From Flavobacterium keumense (GTDB lineage Bacteria; Bacteroidota; Bacteroidia; Flavobacteriales; Flavobacteriaceae), in the NCBI RefSeq assembly GCF_029866485.1, contig NZ_CP092332.1:496001-560000 (forward strand): DNA of 64,000 nucleotides, in the 5' to 3' direction. Each line of letters begins with the position of its first letter. Positions within the stretch are counted from its first letter, which is position 1. Of the stretch, positions 1-9,800 are shown one piece after another. The notes under the pieces were generated by a model that saw only the letters and a program-made list of their open reading frames with translations, did no database searches and was not told the origin of the DNA. The translations under genes were made by a program, and so were the position numbers.

Positions 1-308
1 TTGATGTTGTAAATCATCGTTCCCACTACATCGGCAGGCAATAAGTCTGGTGTAAATTGGATTCGGCTAAACGAACCTGCAACGGCTTGCGAAAGCGTAT
101 TAATCGCTAAGGTTTTAGCCAGTCCTGGAACCCCTTCTAATAGAATATGTCCTTGGCCCAAAAGCCCAATTAACAATCGTTCTACCATGTGCTTTTGACC
201 CACAATTACCTTGTTCATTTCCATAGTAAGGAGATCAATAAAAGCACTTTCTCTTTCTATTTTCTCATTAATTGCTCTAATGTCTAAAGTCGCTGTATTC
301 TCTTCCAT
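1..308 (-). CDS. MoxR-family AAA+ ATPase, N-terminal part (cut by window edge)
   Basis: The first 102 codons of a gene that runs off the left edge. Translation from the ATG at 306-308 gives a short helical leader, then a region with IVGQ (about residues 35-38) and the Walker A loop GVPGLAKT (59-66), the degenerate P-loop form typical of MoxR ATPases, followed by RIQFTPDLLPAD (82-93), another MoxR hallmark. MoxR proteins are chaperone-like AAA+ ATPases, usually encoded next to DUF58 and von Willebrand factor A genes, which would lie outside the window. The Walker B and sensor regions are not visible, so function beyond family is not resolved. The 212 bp between it and the next, divergent gene should hold both promoters; I found no perfect -7 box there. 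Confidence 0.88.
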   Translation of the reverse strand, partial: MEENTATLDIRAINEKIERESAFIDLLTMEMNKVIVGQKHMVERLLIGLLGQGHILLEGVPGLAKTLAINTLSQAVAGSFSRIQFTPDLLPADVVGTMIYNI

Positions 309-520
309 TGTGATATTTTTTAAACCAATAGTATTACGGTTTTCTTTTGCGAGTGCAAATTGAATTTTTTTTTAGAAGTAAGATGTTAAAGAATGGTTAA
401 AACTTCGGCAAAAAGCCTAATTTTAAGGACGAATTGTGATGAAATTTACCTATTTTTAAGAACTCGATTCAATTCGATTAAAAATACTAGATTTACAAAT
501 TAGAAATACTTTATAACACA

Positions 521-1393
521 ATGAGTAAAACAGCTTTATCTCCTATTATTGCAGGAGCAATGAATTGGGGAATTTGGGACAAAAATCTCAATACCAAAGA
601 AATGGATAATATCATTCATCTTTGTTTAGAGAACAAAATTACCACTTTTGATCATGCCGATATTTATGGCGATTATACTACCGAAGCCGATTTTGGAAAA
701 GCTTTGGTTTCCAGTAAAATTGACCGAACTAAAATTCAATTGATTTCGAAGTGCGGTATCCAAATGGTAACCAAAAACCGAAATAATTCGATCAAACATT
801 ACGAATATTCGAAAGACTACATTATTTGGTCTGTGGAGAATTCATTGAAAAACTTAGCAACAGATTATTTAGACGTGCTTTTATTGCACCGCCCAAGCCC
901 ATTGATGCAAGCTGACGAGATTGCCGAAGCGGTAGCAAAATTAAAATCTGATGGAAAAATTGTAGATTTTGGTTTGTCTAATTTCACTGTTTCACAAACC
1001 GAATTGATTCGTCAAAAAACCGAAGTTAACTTCAATCAGATTCAGTTTTCAGCTTCACATCACGAGGCTATGTTGGATGGAAGTTTAGATTATATGCAAG
1101 TTCATGGTATTCGACCTATGTCTTGGAATCCACTGGGGAGTGTATTTAGAGAAGATAATGAGCAAACCCGACGCATGAAAAAATTATTGGCGCAATTAGT
1201 TTCGAAATATGGAGTAGGATCCGACACGATTTTATTGTCTTGGATTTTGCAACATCCTGCAAGAGTAATTCCAATTGCCGGAACGGTAAACGTAGCACGA
1301 ATTCAAGCCCTGATGAAAGCTACCGAATTGCCTTTAGAAAAAGAAGATTGGTTTGCCATTTGGACTGAAAGTATGGGTAAAAATGTGCCTTAA
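521..1393 (+). CDS. aldo/keto reductase family oxidoreductase
   Basis: A 290-residue single-domain (beta/alpha)8 oxidoreductase that should use NADPH to reduce aldehydes or ketones; the substrate cannot be read from sequence. The catalytic tetrad is visible: Asp44 and Tyr49 in FDHADIYG, Lys77 in ISKCG and His123 in LLLHRP. The C-terminal cofactor segment reads IPIAGTVNVARIQ. Length and motifs match the YdhF-like bacterial branch. It is cytosolic, with no signal peptide. The stop lies 15 nt before the SDR gene and a phosphoesterase follows, so the three are probably cotranscribed. Confidence 0.9.
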   Translation: MSKTALSPIIAGAMNWGIWDKNLNTKEMDNIIHLCLENKITTFDHADIYGDYTTEADFGKALVSSKIDRTKIQLISKCGIQMVTKNRNNSIKHYEYSKDYIIWSVENSLKNLATDYLDVLLLHRPSPLMQADEIAEAVAKLKSDGKIVDFGLSNFTVSQTELIRQKTEVNFNQIQFSASHHEAMLDGSLDYMQVHGIRPMSWNPLGSVFREDNEQTRRMKKLLAQLVSKYGVGSDTILLSWILQHPARVIPIAGTVNVARIQALMKATELPLEKEDWFAIWTESMGKNVP

Positions 1394-1408
1394 AAAGTAA
1401 AATAAAAA

Positions 1409-2164
1409 ATGAATAAAATAGCCTTAATAACTGGAGCTACTAGCGGAATTGGAAAAGCAACTGCCGTAATTTTAGCCAAAAATAACTACAAATTAGTGCT
1501 TTGTGGCCGTCGCCAAGATCGTTTGGATGAACTTGAACAGGAACTTTCTGAGTTCACATCTATACATACTTTACAGTTCGACGTTCGAGATAAAGAAGCT
1601 GTTTTTGAACAAATTGGTTCGTTGCCAGATGCTTTTTCTACAATTGATATTCTAATCAACAATGCGGGTAATGCACACGGTTTAGATCCCATTCAAACGG
1701 GAAGTCTAGACGATTGGGACGCTATGATAGATGGCAATATCAAAGGGCTGTTGTATGTTTCGAAAGCAATTATTCCACAAATGATTGAACGAAAATCAGG
1801 ACATATCATCAACATTGGCTCCACCGCCGCCAAAGAAGTATACCCAAATGGGAATGTATATTGTGCTACCAAACACGCTGTAGATGCTTTGAACCAAGGA
1901 ATGCGCATTGATTTAAATTCGTTTGGCATTCGCGTAGGCGCCATTCATCCAGGTATGGTCTCCACCGAATTTAGCAATATCCGTTTTAAAGGCGATGATG
2001 AAAAAGCGCAAAATGTGTACAAGGGTTTTCAACCTCTTGTTGCTGAAGACATTGCCGATATTATCCATTTTGTGGTATCTAGACCCTATCATGTAAATAT
2101 TGCCGATTTGGTGGTAATGCCTACCGCTCAAGCCAATTCAGGAATTGTGAATCGTTCTTTGTAA
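1409..2164 (+). CDS. SDR family NAD(P)-dependent oxidoreductase (YdfG-like)
   Basis: A classical short-chain dehydrogenase/reductase of 251 residues. Visible motifs are the Rossmann glycine loop TGATSGIG (8-15), NNAG (84-87), catalytic Ser138 in the IGSTA strand end, and Tyr151-x-x-x-Lys155 in YCATK. Arg34-Arg35 after the second strand suggests NADP preference. Its length and the PGMVSTEFSNIRF segment resemble the YdfG/serine 3-dehydrogenase branch that reduces 3-hydroxy acids or malonic semialdehyde, but the substrate is not proven. It sits between an aldo/keto reductase and a phosphoesterase with gaps of 15 and 12 nt, probably one operon. Confidence 0.9.
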   Translation: MNKIALITGATSGIGKATAVILAKNNYKLVLCGRRQDRLDELEQELSEFTSIHTLQFDVRDKEAVFEQIGSLPDAFSTIDILINNAGNAHGLDPIQTGSLDDWDAMIDGNIKGLLYVSKAIIPQMIERKSGHIINIGSTAAKEVYPNGNVYCATKHAVDALNQGMRIDLNSFGIRVGAIHPGMVSTEFSNIRFKGDDEKAQNVYKGFQPLVAEDIADIIHFVVSRPYHVNIADLVVMPTAQANSGIVNRSL

Positions 2165-2176
2165 ACATAACCTTCT

Positions 2177-2902
2177 ATGAGAACATTAGTTATTGGAGAC
2201 ATTCACGGTGGATTGCGTGCATTACATCAAATCTTGGAAAGAGCCAAATTTGGTCTAAATGACAAACTCATTTTTTTAGGGGATTATGTGGATGGCTGGA
2301 GCCAATCGCCAGAAGTAATTGATTTATTGATTTCAATGAAAGAAACACACAATGTTGTTTGTATTCGTGGCAATCATGATGATTTATTATTGGACTGGCT
2401 CAAACATGGAACTGACAATCCGCAATGGCACCAACACGGTGGAGAGGCAACTATTGCAGCTTATCAAAAACGAGATGAAAAAACGTTAGCATCCCATATC
2501 CGTTTCTTAGAAGCATTAGACGATTATCATCTTGACAACCAAAATAGATTGTTTATTCACGCCGGATTTACCAATATGAACGGTATTGATTTTGAATATT
2601 TTCCGAAACTTTTTTATTGGGACAGAACCCTTTGGGAAACCGCATTGGCCTTGGATAAAAACATGAAAACAACCGATATTGCTTATCCAAAACGCTTTAC
2701 TTTATATAACGAAATCTTCATTGGCCACACACCTGTTTCAAGAATTGGAAAAACAACTCCTGTTCAAATGGCCAATATTTGGAATGTAGATACCGGAGCC
2801 GCTTTTAGAGGTCCATTAACCATTATGGATGTGGATTCTAAAGTCTTTTGGCAAAGTGAAAATTTAGACATTTTGTACCCTAACGAGAAAGGAAGAAATT
2901 AA
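2177..2902 (+). CDS. calcineurin-like metallophosphoesterase (PPP-type serine/threonine phosphatase)
   Basis: A 241-residue cytosolic metallophosphoesterase. The binuclear metal motifs appear in order: GDIHG (7-11), GDYVDG (35-40), GNHDD (65-69), then IHAGF and GHTPV near residues 128 and 193 for the later histidine ligands. This is the layout of bacterial PrpA/ApaH-like phosphatases, which act on phosphoproteins or dinucleoside polyphosphates; which applies here is open. It is the third gene of the probable aldo/keto reductase-SDR operon. Its stop is 2 nt from the stop of the convergent haaO gene, so there is no room for a dedicated terminator. Confidence 0.88.
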   Translation: MRTLVIGDIHGGLRALHQILERAKFGLNDKLIFLGDYVDGWSQSPEVIDLLISMKETHNVVCIRGNHDDLLLDWLKHGTDNPQWHQHGGEATIAAYQKRDEKTLASHIRFLEALDDYHLDNQNRLFIHAGFTNMNGIDFEYFPKLFYWDRTLWETALALDKNMKTTDIAYPKRFTLYNEIFIGHTPVSRIGKTTPVQMANIWNVDTGAAFRGPLTIMDVDSKVFWQSENLDILYPNEKGRN

Positions 2903-2904
2903 AA

Positions 2905-3444
2905 TTATTTCTTAGCTACAAATCTTGGATCAGATTCCATAACGGTACCACATTTAGAACATGTTCGTAAGGTTTCTGAACTATAAAAATGTTCAAAATG
3001 AGATAAAAAGTCTTTTTCAATATTGTGTAGTTCAAAATAGACTTCATGTAATTTGTGATTGCAATTTTCACAGTGCCAAAGCAATCCGTCTGTAAAACCT
3101 AATCCTGCTCTTTTGCGCTCGATAACTAAACCGATGGAGCCTTCTGAACGAACTGGTGAATGCGGAATTTTGGCTGGATTCAGATACATATCTCCTGCAT
3201 TCAATTCCATCTCTTTGCGCTCCCCGTCTTCTTGAATGATGACTTTGATACTCCCTTCTAATTGGTAAAACAGCTCTTCTGTTTCATTGTAATGGTAATC
3301 TTTTCTGGCATTTGGTCCTGCCACAATCATCACGATATAATCGCCTGATTCAGTATATACATTTTTATTACCAACAGGCGGTTTCAATAAATGACGGTTT
3401 TCGTCAATCCATTGATTCAAGTTGAACGGTTTTGCAATAGCCAT
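2905..3444 (-). CDS. haaO: 3-hydroxyanthranilate 3,4-dioxygenase
   Basis: A 179-residue cupin dioxygenase that opens the ring of 3-hydroxyanthranilate in the kynurenine pathway, giving the precursor of quinolinate for NAD synthesis or a catabolic intermediate. The iron ligands His51, Glu57 and His95 fall where they do in characterised bacterial enzymes (HYNETEE and IPHSP). The C-terminal rubredoxin-like metal site is intact: Cys125/Cys128 (CENC) and Cys162/Cys165 (CSKC). Length is full. No other kynurenine gene is in the window, so it is a single-gene unit here. Also called nbaC in the nitrobenzoate pathway. Confidence 0.95.
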   Translation of the reverse strand: MAIAKPFNLNQWIDENRHLLKPPVGNKNVYTESGDYIVMIVAGPNARKDYHYNETEELFYQLEGSIKVIIQEDGERKEMELNAGDMYLNPAKIPHSPVRSEGSIGLVIERKRAGLGFTDGLLWHCENCNHKLHEVYFELHNIEKDFLSHFEHFYSSETLRTCSKCGTVMESDPRFVAKK

Positions 3445-3484
3445 ATTCTTAATTTAAAAGCGTAAAGTTACTAAATTAAGCGGG

Positions 3485-4582
3485 CTATTTTTTCTCTTTT
3501 ATCAAATAAATGTAAACGGGAAAATGGTCGCTAAAGCCAATCTCGGTTACCGAATGCCTCAAAGGATACCCTTTGAACTGACCACTAGTTTGGACTAAAA
3601 AAGACTTGTTATAAATCCCTGCTTTCCAAAACTGAAAGCTAGAATAATCGGATTTCAATACCGATTCCGATACCATAATTTGGTCAAAAATATCCCAAGC
3701 ATCGCGATGCGCAATAGTTCCCATTCCTTTCTTTTGCATTTCTTCGAAAGGATTGTACACCCCAAATTGTGGTACCTCAGCTTTTTTTGCTTTGGCACCC
3801 AAAGCTATTTTGATACTTTTATTATACGGACCGTCATTCAAATCGCCCATCGTAATGATTTTAGCATTCGGATTAATTTGCTGGAGCGAATCGATAATTT
3901 TTCTATTTAAAGTTCCTGCAGCCTCTCGAAAAGGACTTGAACGCTGTTCGCCACCCGAACGTGATGGCCAATGGTTGACAATTAAATGGATTTCCTCACC
4001 CTCTAAAAATCCCGAAACAAGAAGTTGGTCACGTGTGTATACTTGTTTATTTTTAGTACTAAACATAACCAGATCATCCGTATTTTCCTCTTTCTCGTTC
4101 TTAGATTTATATTCGTCTTGATAAACATACAACGGAATATTAGCATAGGATGTTGGCTGAAAAAATCGCTTTCTATAAAGTAAGGCAACATCAATCCCTC
4201 TTTTGTCTGGGGAATCAAAATGAATAATACCGTATTCTTTATCTGCCAACTTAGGTTGAAAAATTAAGTCTTCCAAAACGCCTCTGTTTTCAATTTCACA
4301 TCCACCAATAAAAGTAGGCGCATCTGGATTTTCAGTACTGCCAATTTCAGATAAAACTCGAGACAGATTGTCTAATTTTTTTTGATATTTATCATAAGTC
4401 CAATGTTGAGACCCTTTGGGAGTCCAGTCTTCATCAAACGTATTGGGGTCGTTAATGGTGTCGAACAAATTCTCAAAATTGTAAAATGCAACGGTATGAA
4501 TTCGGAATTTTTTAGATTGTCCAAACGTTTTTGGAAACAAAGACAATACTAACAAACAACAAAGAATGGGGCAAATTCTCAT
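3485..4582 (-). CDS. secreted endonuclease/exonuclease/phosphatase family protein
   Basis: I place the start at the ATG 4580-4582 because it is followed directly by a signal peptide (MRICPILCCLLVLSLF, cleavage after TFG); a start 48 nt upstream would put extra charged residues before it. The 365-residue product has the endonuclease/exonuclease/phosphatase fold: FYNFENLFD near the N-terminus, CEIENRGVLEDL for the metal-binding Glu, LIVNHWPSR, GDLNDGP and the final SDHFPVYI with the catalytic His. Members cleave DNA or phosphomono- or diesters; secreted flavobacterial ones are usually thought to be nutrient-scavenging nucleases or phosphatases. It is monocistronic and divergent from the LD-carboxypeptidase gene. 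Confidence 0.85.
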   Translation of the reverse strand: MRICPILCCLLVLSLFPKTFGQSKKFRIHTVAFYNFENLFDTINDPNTFDEDWTPKGSQHWTYDKYQKKLDNLSRVLSEIGSTENPDAPTFIGGCEIENRGVLEDLIFQPKLADKEYGIIHFDSPDKRGIDVALLYRKRFFQPTSYANIPLYVYQDEYKSKNEKEENTDDLVMFSTKNKQVYTRDQLLVSGFLEGEEIHLIVNHWPSRSGGEQRSSPFREAAGTLNRKIIDSLQQINPNAKIITMGDLNDGPYNKSIKIALGAKAKKAEVPQFGVYNPFEEMQKKGMGTIAHRDAWDIFDQIMVSESVLKSDYSSFQFWKAGIYNKSFLVQTSGQFKGYPLRHSVTEIGFSDHFPVYIYLIKEKK

Positions 4583-4666
4583 AAGGACAGGATTTAGGAT
4601 ACTTATTTTCAGGTCAAGTAAAACTAACAAATTGGAACTGAAATTAAAAATGATTTCGGATTTGTC

Positions 4667-4674
4667 TATATTTG
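4667..4674 (+). promoter_or_regulatory. Bacteroidota -7 box for the LD-carboxypeptidase gene
   Basis: TATATTTG matches the TAnnTTTG consensus exactly and lies 38 nt before the ATG at 4712. No clear TTTG -33 element sits 19-21 nt upstream. The intervening leader contains a 14-nt perfect palindrome, CTGTTGCACAACAG (4689-4702), which could be a repressor site. Confidence 0.5.
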
Positions 4675-4711
4675 TTTAAAAATAAATACTGTTGCACAAC
4701 AGATTTCATTT

Positions 4712-5674
4712 ATGAGAAAATTGTTCTTCTTATTCATTTTAAGTTTACTTTCTATTACAATGCAAGCCCAAACGACTATGATTACACCACCTTATTTACA
4801 AAAAGGAGATACTGTTGCTATTTTAGCAACTGCCCGAAAACATATTGTGAAAAGTATGCAACCTACTATTGATTTATTAGAAAGTTGGGGCTTACAAGTA
4901 GTCATTGGTAAAAGTATTGGCTTAGAAGAAAATCAATTGGCAGGAAGTGACGAAGAACGCGCTGCCGATTTACAAGAACAATTGGACAACCCCAATATTA
5001 AAGCCATTTGGTGTGCACGCGGCGGTTACGGGACCGTGCGTGTAGTGGATTTAATTGATTTTACGCAATTCAAAAAACATCCCAAATGGTTGGTTGGATT
5101 TAGCGATGTCACGGTATTACACAACCACCTCAATACGATGGGTTACAAATCCATTCACGGAATTATGCCCATTAGTCTTGCTAAAGCAAGTCCAGAAGCC
5201 ATTGAAAGTTTGCGTTTATCTTTATTTGGACAGCCTTTACAGTACGCTATTGACCCGCATCCTATGAATCGATTTGGGAAAGCGAGTGGCGAATTGGTTG
5301 GAGGAAATTTATCTATATTGTATAGTTTATTGGGTTCCCCATCAGCAATAGATTGTAAGGATAAAATTCTATACATAGAAGACTTAGACGAATACCTCTA
5401 CCATATTGACCGTATGATGATGAATTTGAAACGCAACGGCTGTCTTGAAAGCCTAAAAGGCATCATCGTAGGTTCTATGACTGATATGAAAGACAATGAT
5501 ATTCCTTGGGGTAAAAATGCACTTGAAATTGTTCAGGATGTCACTAAAAAGTATAACATCCCTATGATTTTTAATTTTCCTGCAGGTCATATTCACGATA
5601 ATAGAGCCTTAATTTTAGGGAATACTGTGTCTATCGAAGTAACCGAAAATTGTAGCACAGTAGTTTTTGAATAG
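4712..5674 (+). CDS. secreted LD-carboxypeptidase, peptidase family S66
   Basis: A 320-residue peptidoglycan LD-carboxypeptidase expected to remove the terminal D-Ala from muropeptide tetrapeptides during cell-wall recycling; the MccF immunity peptidases share the fold. Residues 1-20 form a signal peptide ending MQAQ, so it acts in the periplasm, unlike cytosolic E. coli LdcA. The Ser-His-Glu triad can be placed at Ser131 in GFSDVT, Glu223 in YIEDLDE and His293 in PAGHIHDN. RGGYG (103-107) is the usual substrate-loop motif. The yraN gene starts 21 nt after its stop, suggesting cotranscription. Confidence 0.9.
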   Translation: MRKLFFLFILSLLSITMQAQTTMITPPYLQKGDTVAILATARKHIVKSMQPTIDLLESWGLQVVIGKSIGLEENQLAGSDEERAADLQEQLDNPNIKAIWCARGGYGTVRVVDLIDFTQFKKHPKWLVGFSDVTVLHNHLNTMGYKSIHGIMPISLAKASPEAIESLRLSLFGQPLQYAIDPHPMNRFGKASGELVGGNLSILYSLLGSPSAIDCKDKILYIEDLDEYLYHIDRMMMNLKRNGCLESLKGIIVGSMTDMKDNDIPWGKNALEIVQDVTKKYNIPMIFNFPAGHIHDNRALILGNTVSIEVTENCSTVVFE

Positions 5675-5695
5675 CCAACACGAATCCTACTCACC

Positions 5696-6055
5696 ATGGC
5701 TGAACACAACGCATTAGGGAAACTTGGAGAAGAACTAGCTGTCGAATACTTACAAAAAGAAGGCTATACTATCTTGGAAACCAATTGGATTTTCCAAAAA
5801 GCAGAAATAGATATTTTGGCTCAAAAAGACAATACCTTAACTGTTGTTGAAGTAAAAACGCGTTCGTCGATTGATTTTGGTCTTCCGCAAGACTTTGTCA
5901 AACCAAAAAAAATTCAATTATTGGTAAAAGCGGTAAATGCTTATGTAACCGAAAACGATTTGGATGTTGACGTGCGTTTTGACATCATTGCTATCACTAA
6001 AAACAGCCAAGATTTTGTAATTGAACACCTTACAGATGCATTTTTTTACTTTTAA
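5696..6055 (+). CDS. yraN: YraN family protein (UPF0102, endonuclease-like fold)
   Basis: A 119-residue YraN/UPF0102 protein of standard length. The N-terminal GKLGEELAVEYLQ helix and the AEIDILA ... VVEVKTR pair are the family signature and recall the catalytic core of Holliday-junction resolvases and restriction-like nucleases (Asp, then Glu-x-Lys). No enzymatic role is firmly established for the family. It is the second gene of the LD-carboxypeptidase unit. A strong promoter for the next gene begins about 20 nt after its stop. Confidence 0.9.
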   Translation: MAEHNALGKLGEELAVEYLQKEGYTILETNWIFQKAEIDILAQKDNTLTVVEVKTRSSIDFGLPQDFVKPKKIQLLVKAVNAYVTENDLDVDVRFDIIAITKNSQDFVIEHLTDAFFYF

Positions 6056-6075
6056 CTCTATTTTTTAGTGTTATA

Positions 6076-6107
6076 TTTGTAACAAATTGTTTTTTTATTT
6101 ATATTTG
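6076..6107 (+). promoter_or_regulatory. Bacteroidota promoter (-33 TTTG, -7 TATATTTG) for the ACT-like protein
   Basis: TTTG at 6076-6079 and TATATTTG at 6100-6107 are separated by 20 nt, matching the -33/-7 consensus of the phylum in both sequence and spacing. Transcription should begin near 6112, which rules out a GTG start at 6110 and supports the ATG at 6176 with a leader of about 60 nt rich in CAACTACAA-like runs. Confidence 0.7.
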
Positions 6108-6175
6108 CAGTGGTTTTTTACACAACTACAACCACCCAACTACTATTTAAACAACAACAACTTAACACAACTACT

Positions 6176-6832
6176 ATGAAAACCGTATCGTCCATCGTAG
6201 AGAATTACATCAAAACAAAACCTTTTTTGTTGAATGCTTTATCATTAGGAATCATCAATTTAACTTCTCTTTCGCGCAATATTATGAGTGAATTAGAAAG
6301 TGAATTTGGTAAAGAAGTAAAACAAGGTGCCGTGGTAATGGCACTTAAAAGATTAACCGAAGAATTGGACTTTAAATTGAATCACAAAATCAACAAAGTC
6401 ATCAAAAATATCGGAGAAATTACCGTTCGTTCTGAGTTGACCGATTACACTTTTGCCGCTTCAGAAACTGTTTTAAACAAACAAGCCGATTTAATTACAG
6501 ACATTAATAGTCACTCTGATATTTTTTACACTTCATCAAGAGGGGTAAATGAAACGAATATCGTAGTGAGTAGCAGTGTGAACCATTTAGTTGACAAGCA
6601 TTTTGCTAACGAAAAATTGATTCAAAAACTAGAAAATTTAGCTTCTATCACGGTAAAATTACCCAAAGAAAACATCGTAGTTCCTGGAATTTACTATTTC
6701 ATTTTTCAACGCTTGGCTTGGGAAGGAATTATAATCAATGAAGTCATCTCAACTTCGAATGAGTTTACCATTTTAGTGAGTGAAAACGAAGTCGATGTTG
6801 CTTTCAAAGTAATTAAGGATTTAAAAAATTAG
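6176..6832 (+). CDS. uncharacterised protein with a C-terminal ACT-like domain
   Basis: The 218-residue product begins MKTVSSIVENY at the ATG following a good promoter. The last 60 or so residues, from ITVKLP through VPGIYYFIFQRLAWEGIIIN and on to VDVAFKVIKDL, resemble the ACT ligand-binding fold of aspartate kinases, where a VPG turn, a helix with AxxGI and a serine-containing second strand are typical. The N-terminal half is helical and unassigned; SLSRNIMSELESEF with VVMALKRLTEEL looks loosely like a small helix-turn-helix. No catalytic motif is present. I infer a small-molecule-sensing cytosolic protein and cannot name its partner. A 13-bp bidirectional hairpin separates it from mfd. Confidence 0.6.
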   Translation: MKTVSSIVENYIKTKPFLLNALSLGIINLTSLSRNIMSELESEFGKEVKQGAVVMALKRLTEELDFKLNHKINKVIKNIGEITVRSELTDYTFAASETVLNKQADLITDINSHSDIFYTSSRGVNETNIVVSSSVNHLVDKHFANEKLIQKLENLASITVKLPKENIVVPGIYYFIFQRLAWEGIIINEVISTSNEFTILVSENEVDVAFKVIKDLKN

Positions 6833-6840
6833 AATACTCC

Positions 6841-6873
6841 AAAGCTTCCAGCCTTTAAAAGGCTGGAAGCTTT
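6841..6873. terminator. bidirectional intrinsic terminator hairpin
   Basis: A perfect 13-bp inverted repeat, AAAGCTTCCAGCC (6841-6853) and GGCTGGAAGCTTT (6861-6873), with a 7-nt AT loop, lies between the convergent stops of the ACT-like gene (6832) and mfd (6882). The AT outer part of the stem can serve as the U-tract in either direction. Confidence 0.85.
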
Positions 6874-6881
6874 AAAGAATG

Positions 6882-9800
6882 TCAATTCCCTATCAATTCC
6901 ATTAATTCTAACGCTCTTCGAATTGATTTCACATTGTCAAAAGTCAACAACAATCGCAATCCGTTAGGAGTTTGTTTTTCTTTCATTTTACACAAAGCAC
7001 TTTGCTTTTGTACAAACTGAAGCACTTGATGGAAACGACCCGATTGGTAATAATCCGATTGTTGATCAGACACAAAATACCCAATCATTTTACCTTGTTT
7101 CATGACCAATTTTTCAATTCCTAAACGGGTAGCAATCCATTTGATTTTCATGCTGCTTAGCAAAGAAACGGCTTGTTTAGGTAAAGGCCCAAAACGGTCA
7201 ATCAACTTATTTTGATAATTCAAAAGTGAAGCTTCGTCTTTAATGTCTGCTAATTCATTATACAACAGCAGTCGTTCTGAAACGGTATTAATGTATTCGT
7301 CAGGGAACAACAATTCGAAATCCGTGTCCAATTGCAAATCTTTGACGTATTCTTTGGTTTCGATATCGTTTTGCTCTGGATACAAATCCTTGAATTCGTT
7401 TTCTTTCAGCTCTTCAATGGCTTCGTTCATGATTTTTTGGTAGGTATCAAAACCAATTTCGTTGATGAAACCACTTTGTTCTCCTCCTAACAAATCTCCT
7501 GCACCACGAATTTCCAAATCTTTCATGGCAATGTTAAACCCACTACCCAATTCACTAAATTGTTCCAAAGCCTGAATTCGTTTCCGCGCGTCTTCCGTCA
7601 TTGCAGAATATGGCGGACAAACAAAATAGCAAAACGCTTTTTTGTTGCTACGCCCTACTCGACCTCGCATTTGATGCAAATCAGACAGTCCAAAATTATT
7701 GGCATTATTGATAAAAATCGTGTTAGCATTTGGTACATCTAAACCACTTTCGATAATGGTCGTCGCTACCAAAACATCAAATTCACCATTCATAAAGGCC
7801 AACATCAGTTCTTCGAGTTTAGCTCCATCCATTTGGCCGTGACCAATTCCCACTCGGGCATTCGGCACCAATCGCTGAATCATTCCGGCAATTTCCTTGA
7901 TGTTTTCAATGCGGTTATTGATGAAAAATACTTGTCCGTTGCGCTGAATTTCATACGAAATGGCATCGCGAATCAACTCTTCATTGAATCCCACCACATT
8001 CGTCTCAATAGGATAACGATTGGGCGGCGGTGACGTGATTACCGATAAATCTCGGGCAGCCATTAACGAAAATTGCAAGGTTCTTGGGATAGGAGTTGCA
8101 GTTAAAGTCAACGTATCTACATTGGCCGCAATGGTTTTGAGTTTGTCCTTGACATTTACTCCAAATTTTTGTTCTTCGTCAACAATCAACAATCCGAGGT
8201 CTTTGAAAACCACATTTTTATTCACTAATTGATGGGTTCCAATGACAATATCCAATTTTCCTTCGGCCAATTGCTTGAGAGTTTCTGCTTTTTGTTTGGC
8301 AGTTCTAAACCGATTCAAATAGCCCACCGTAACTGGCATGTCTTTCAATCGCTCCGAAAAAGTGCGGTAATGTTGGTATGCCAAAATAGTGGTAGGTACT
8401 AAAACAGCGACTTGTTTACTATTATCCACTGCCTTAAAAGCAGCTCGAATAGCGACTTCTGTTTTTCCAAAACCTACATCGCCACAAACTAAACGATCCA
8501 TTGGGCGGTCACTTTCCATGTCGGCTTTTACCTCTTGAGTGGCTTTGGTTTGATCTGGCGTATCTTCGTAAATGAACGAACTTTCTAATTCGTTTTGCAA
8601 ATAACTATCGGGCGCATATTGAAAGCCTTTTTCCAAACGCCTTTTGGCATACAACTGAATCAAATTGAACGCAATATGTTTTACTCGTGCTTTGGTTTTT
8701 TGTTTTAAAACTTTCCAAGCATTCGATCCTAATTTATAAATTTTAGGTGGCGTGCCGTCTTTGCCATTGTATCTTGAAATTTTATGTAAAGAGTGAATAC
8801 TCACATACACAATGTCATTATCGGCATAAACCAACTTAATAGCTTCTTGTGTTTTGCCTTCTACTTGAATTTTTTGCAAACCCCCGAATTTTCCAATTCC
8901 GTGATCGATATGAGTTACATAATCACCGACCGAAAGCGAAGTCAGCTCTTTTAAGGTGATATTCTGTTTTTTAGAATAGCCATTTTTGATGCTGAATTTG
9001 TGATAGCGTTCAAAAATCTGATGGTCCGTGTAACAGGTAATTTGATTTTCTTCGTCAATAAATCCTTGGTACAAAGGCAATACTATCGTATTGTATTGCT
9101 TGCGAATGTTTTCTGAATTGGCCTCATCCAAAGTTTCGAAAATATCGTGAAAACGCTTGGCTTGATTATCATTGGAACAGAACAAATAATTTTTATAACC
9201 ATTAAAATGATTGTCGTTCAAATTGTTCAACAACAAATCAAATTGCTTGTTAAAAGACGGTTGCGGCTGAATATAAAAATCGAATTTTTTTGTGGTTTTA
9301 AAAATGGACTTGGAAGCCAATTCGACTACCGAAAAATCCAAAGCTCTTTTTATAAATTGCTCTTGATTCAAGAATAACTGCTCCGGTCTAGCGTGTTTGA
9401 TGTCTTTGGATAGTTTTTCAAACGCTTCTTCGGCCTTGCCAAATTGTTTGTCCAATTGACTTAAAAAGCCTTCGGTATTTTGAATAAAAAGAACCGTTTT
9501 CTCTGAGATATAATCTAAAAAACTTTCTCGATTTTCTTGAAAAAGCTTATTTTCTACATTCGGAATAATCGCAATTTTCTTTTGTTGTTCCAATGACAAT
9601 TGCGTTGCCACATCAAAGGTTCGAATACTATCGACTTCGTTACCAAAAAACTCGATTCGGTACGGATTATCATTCGAAAATGAAAACACATCGACAATAC
9701 CTCCACGAACAGAAAATTCACCAGGTTCGGTTATAAAATCAACTCTTTTGAATTCGTATTCGAACAAAACCTCGTTGATAAAATCAATCGAAATTTGATC

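Noticed and set aside
3680..4121. Open frames on the plus strand opposite the EEP-family gene
   Set aside because: They lie antisense to a gene with clear catalytic motifs and have no supporting signals.
6110..6175. Upstream in-frame start giving a 240-residue ACT-like protein
   Set aside because: It falls on the predicted promoter and before the predicted transcript start; the extra residues are low-complexity Thr/Gln.
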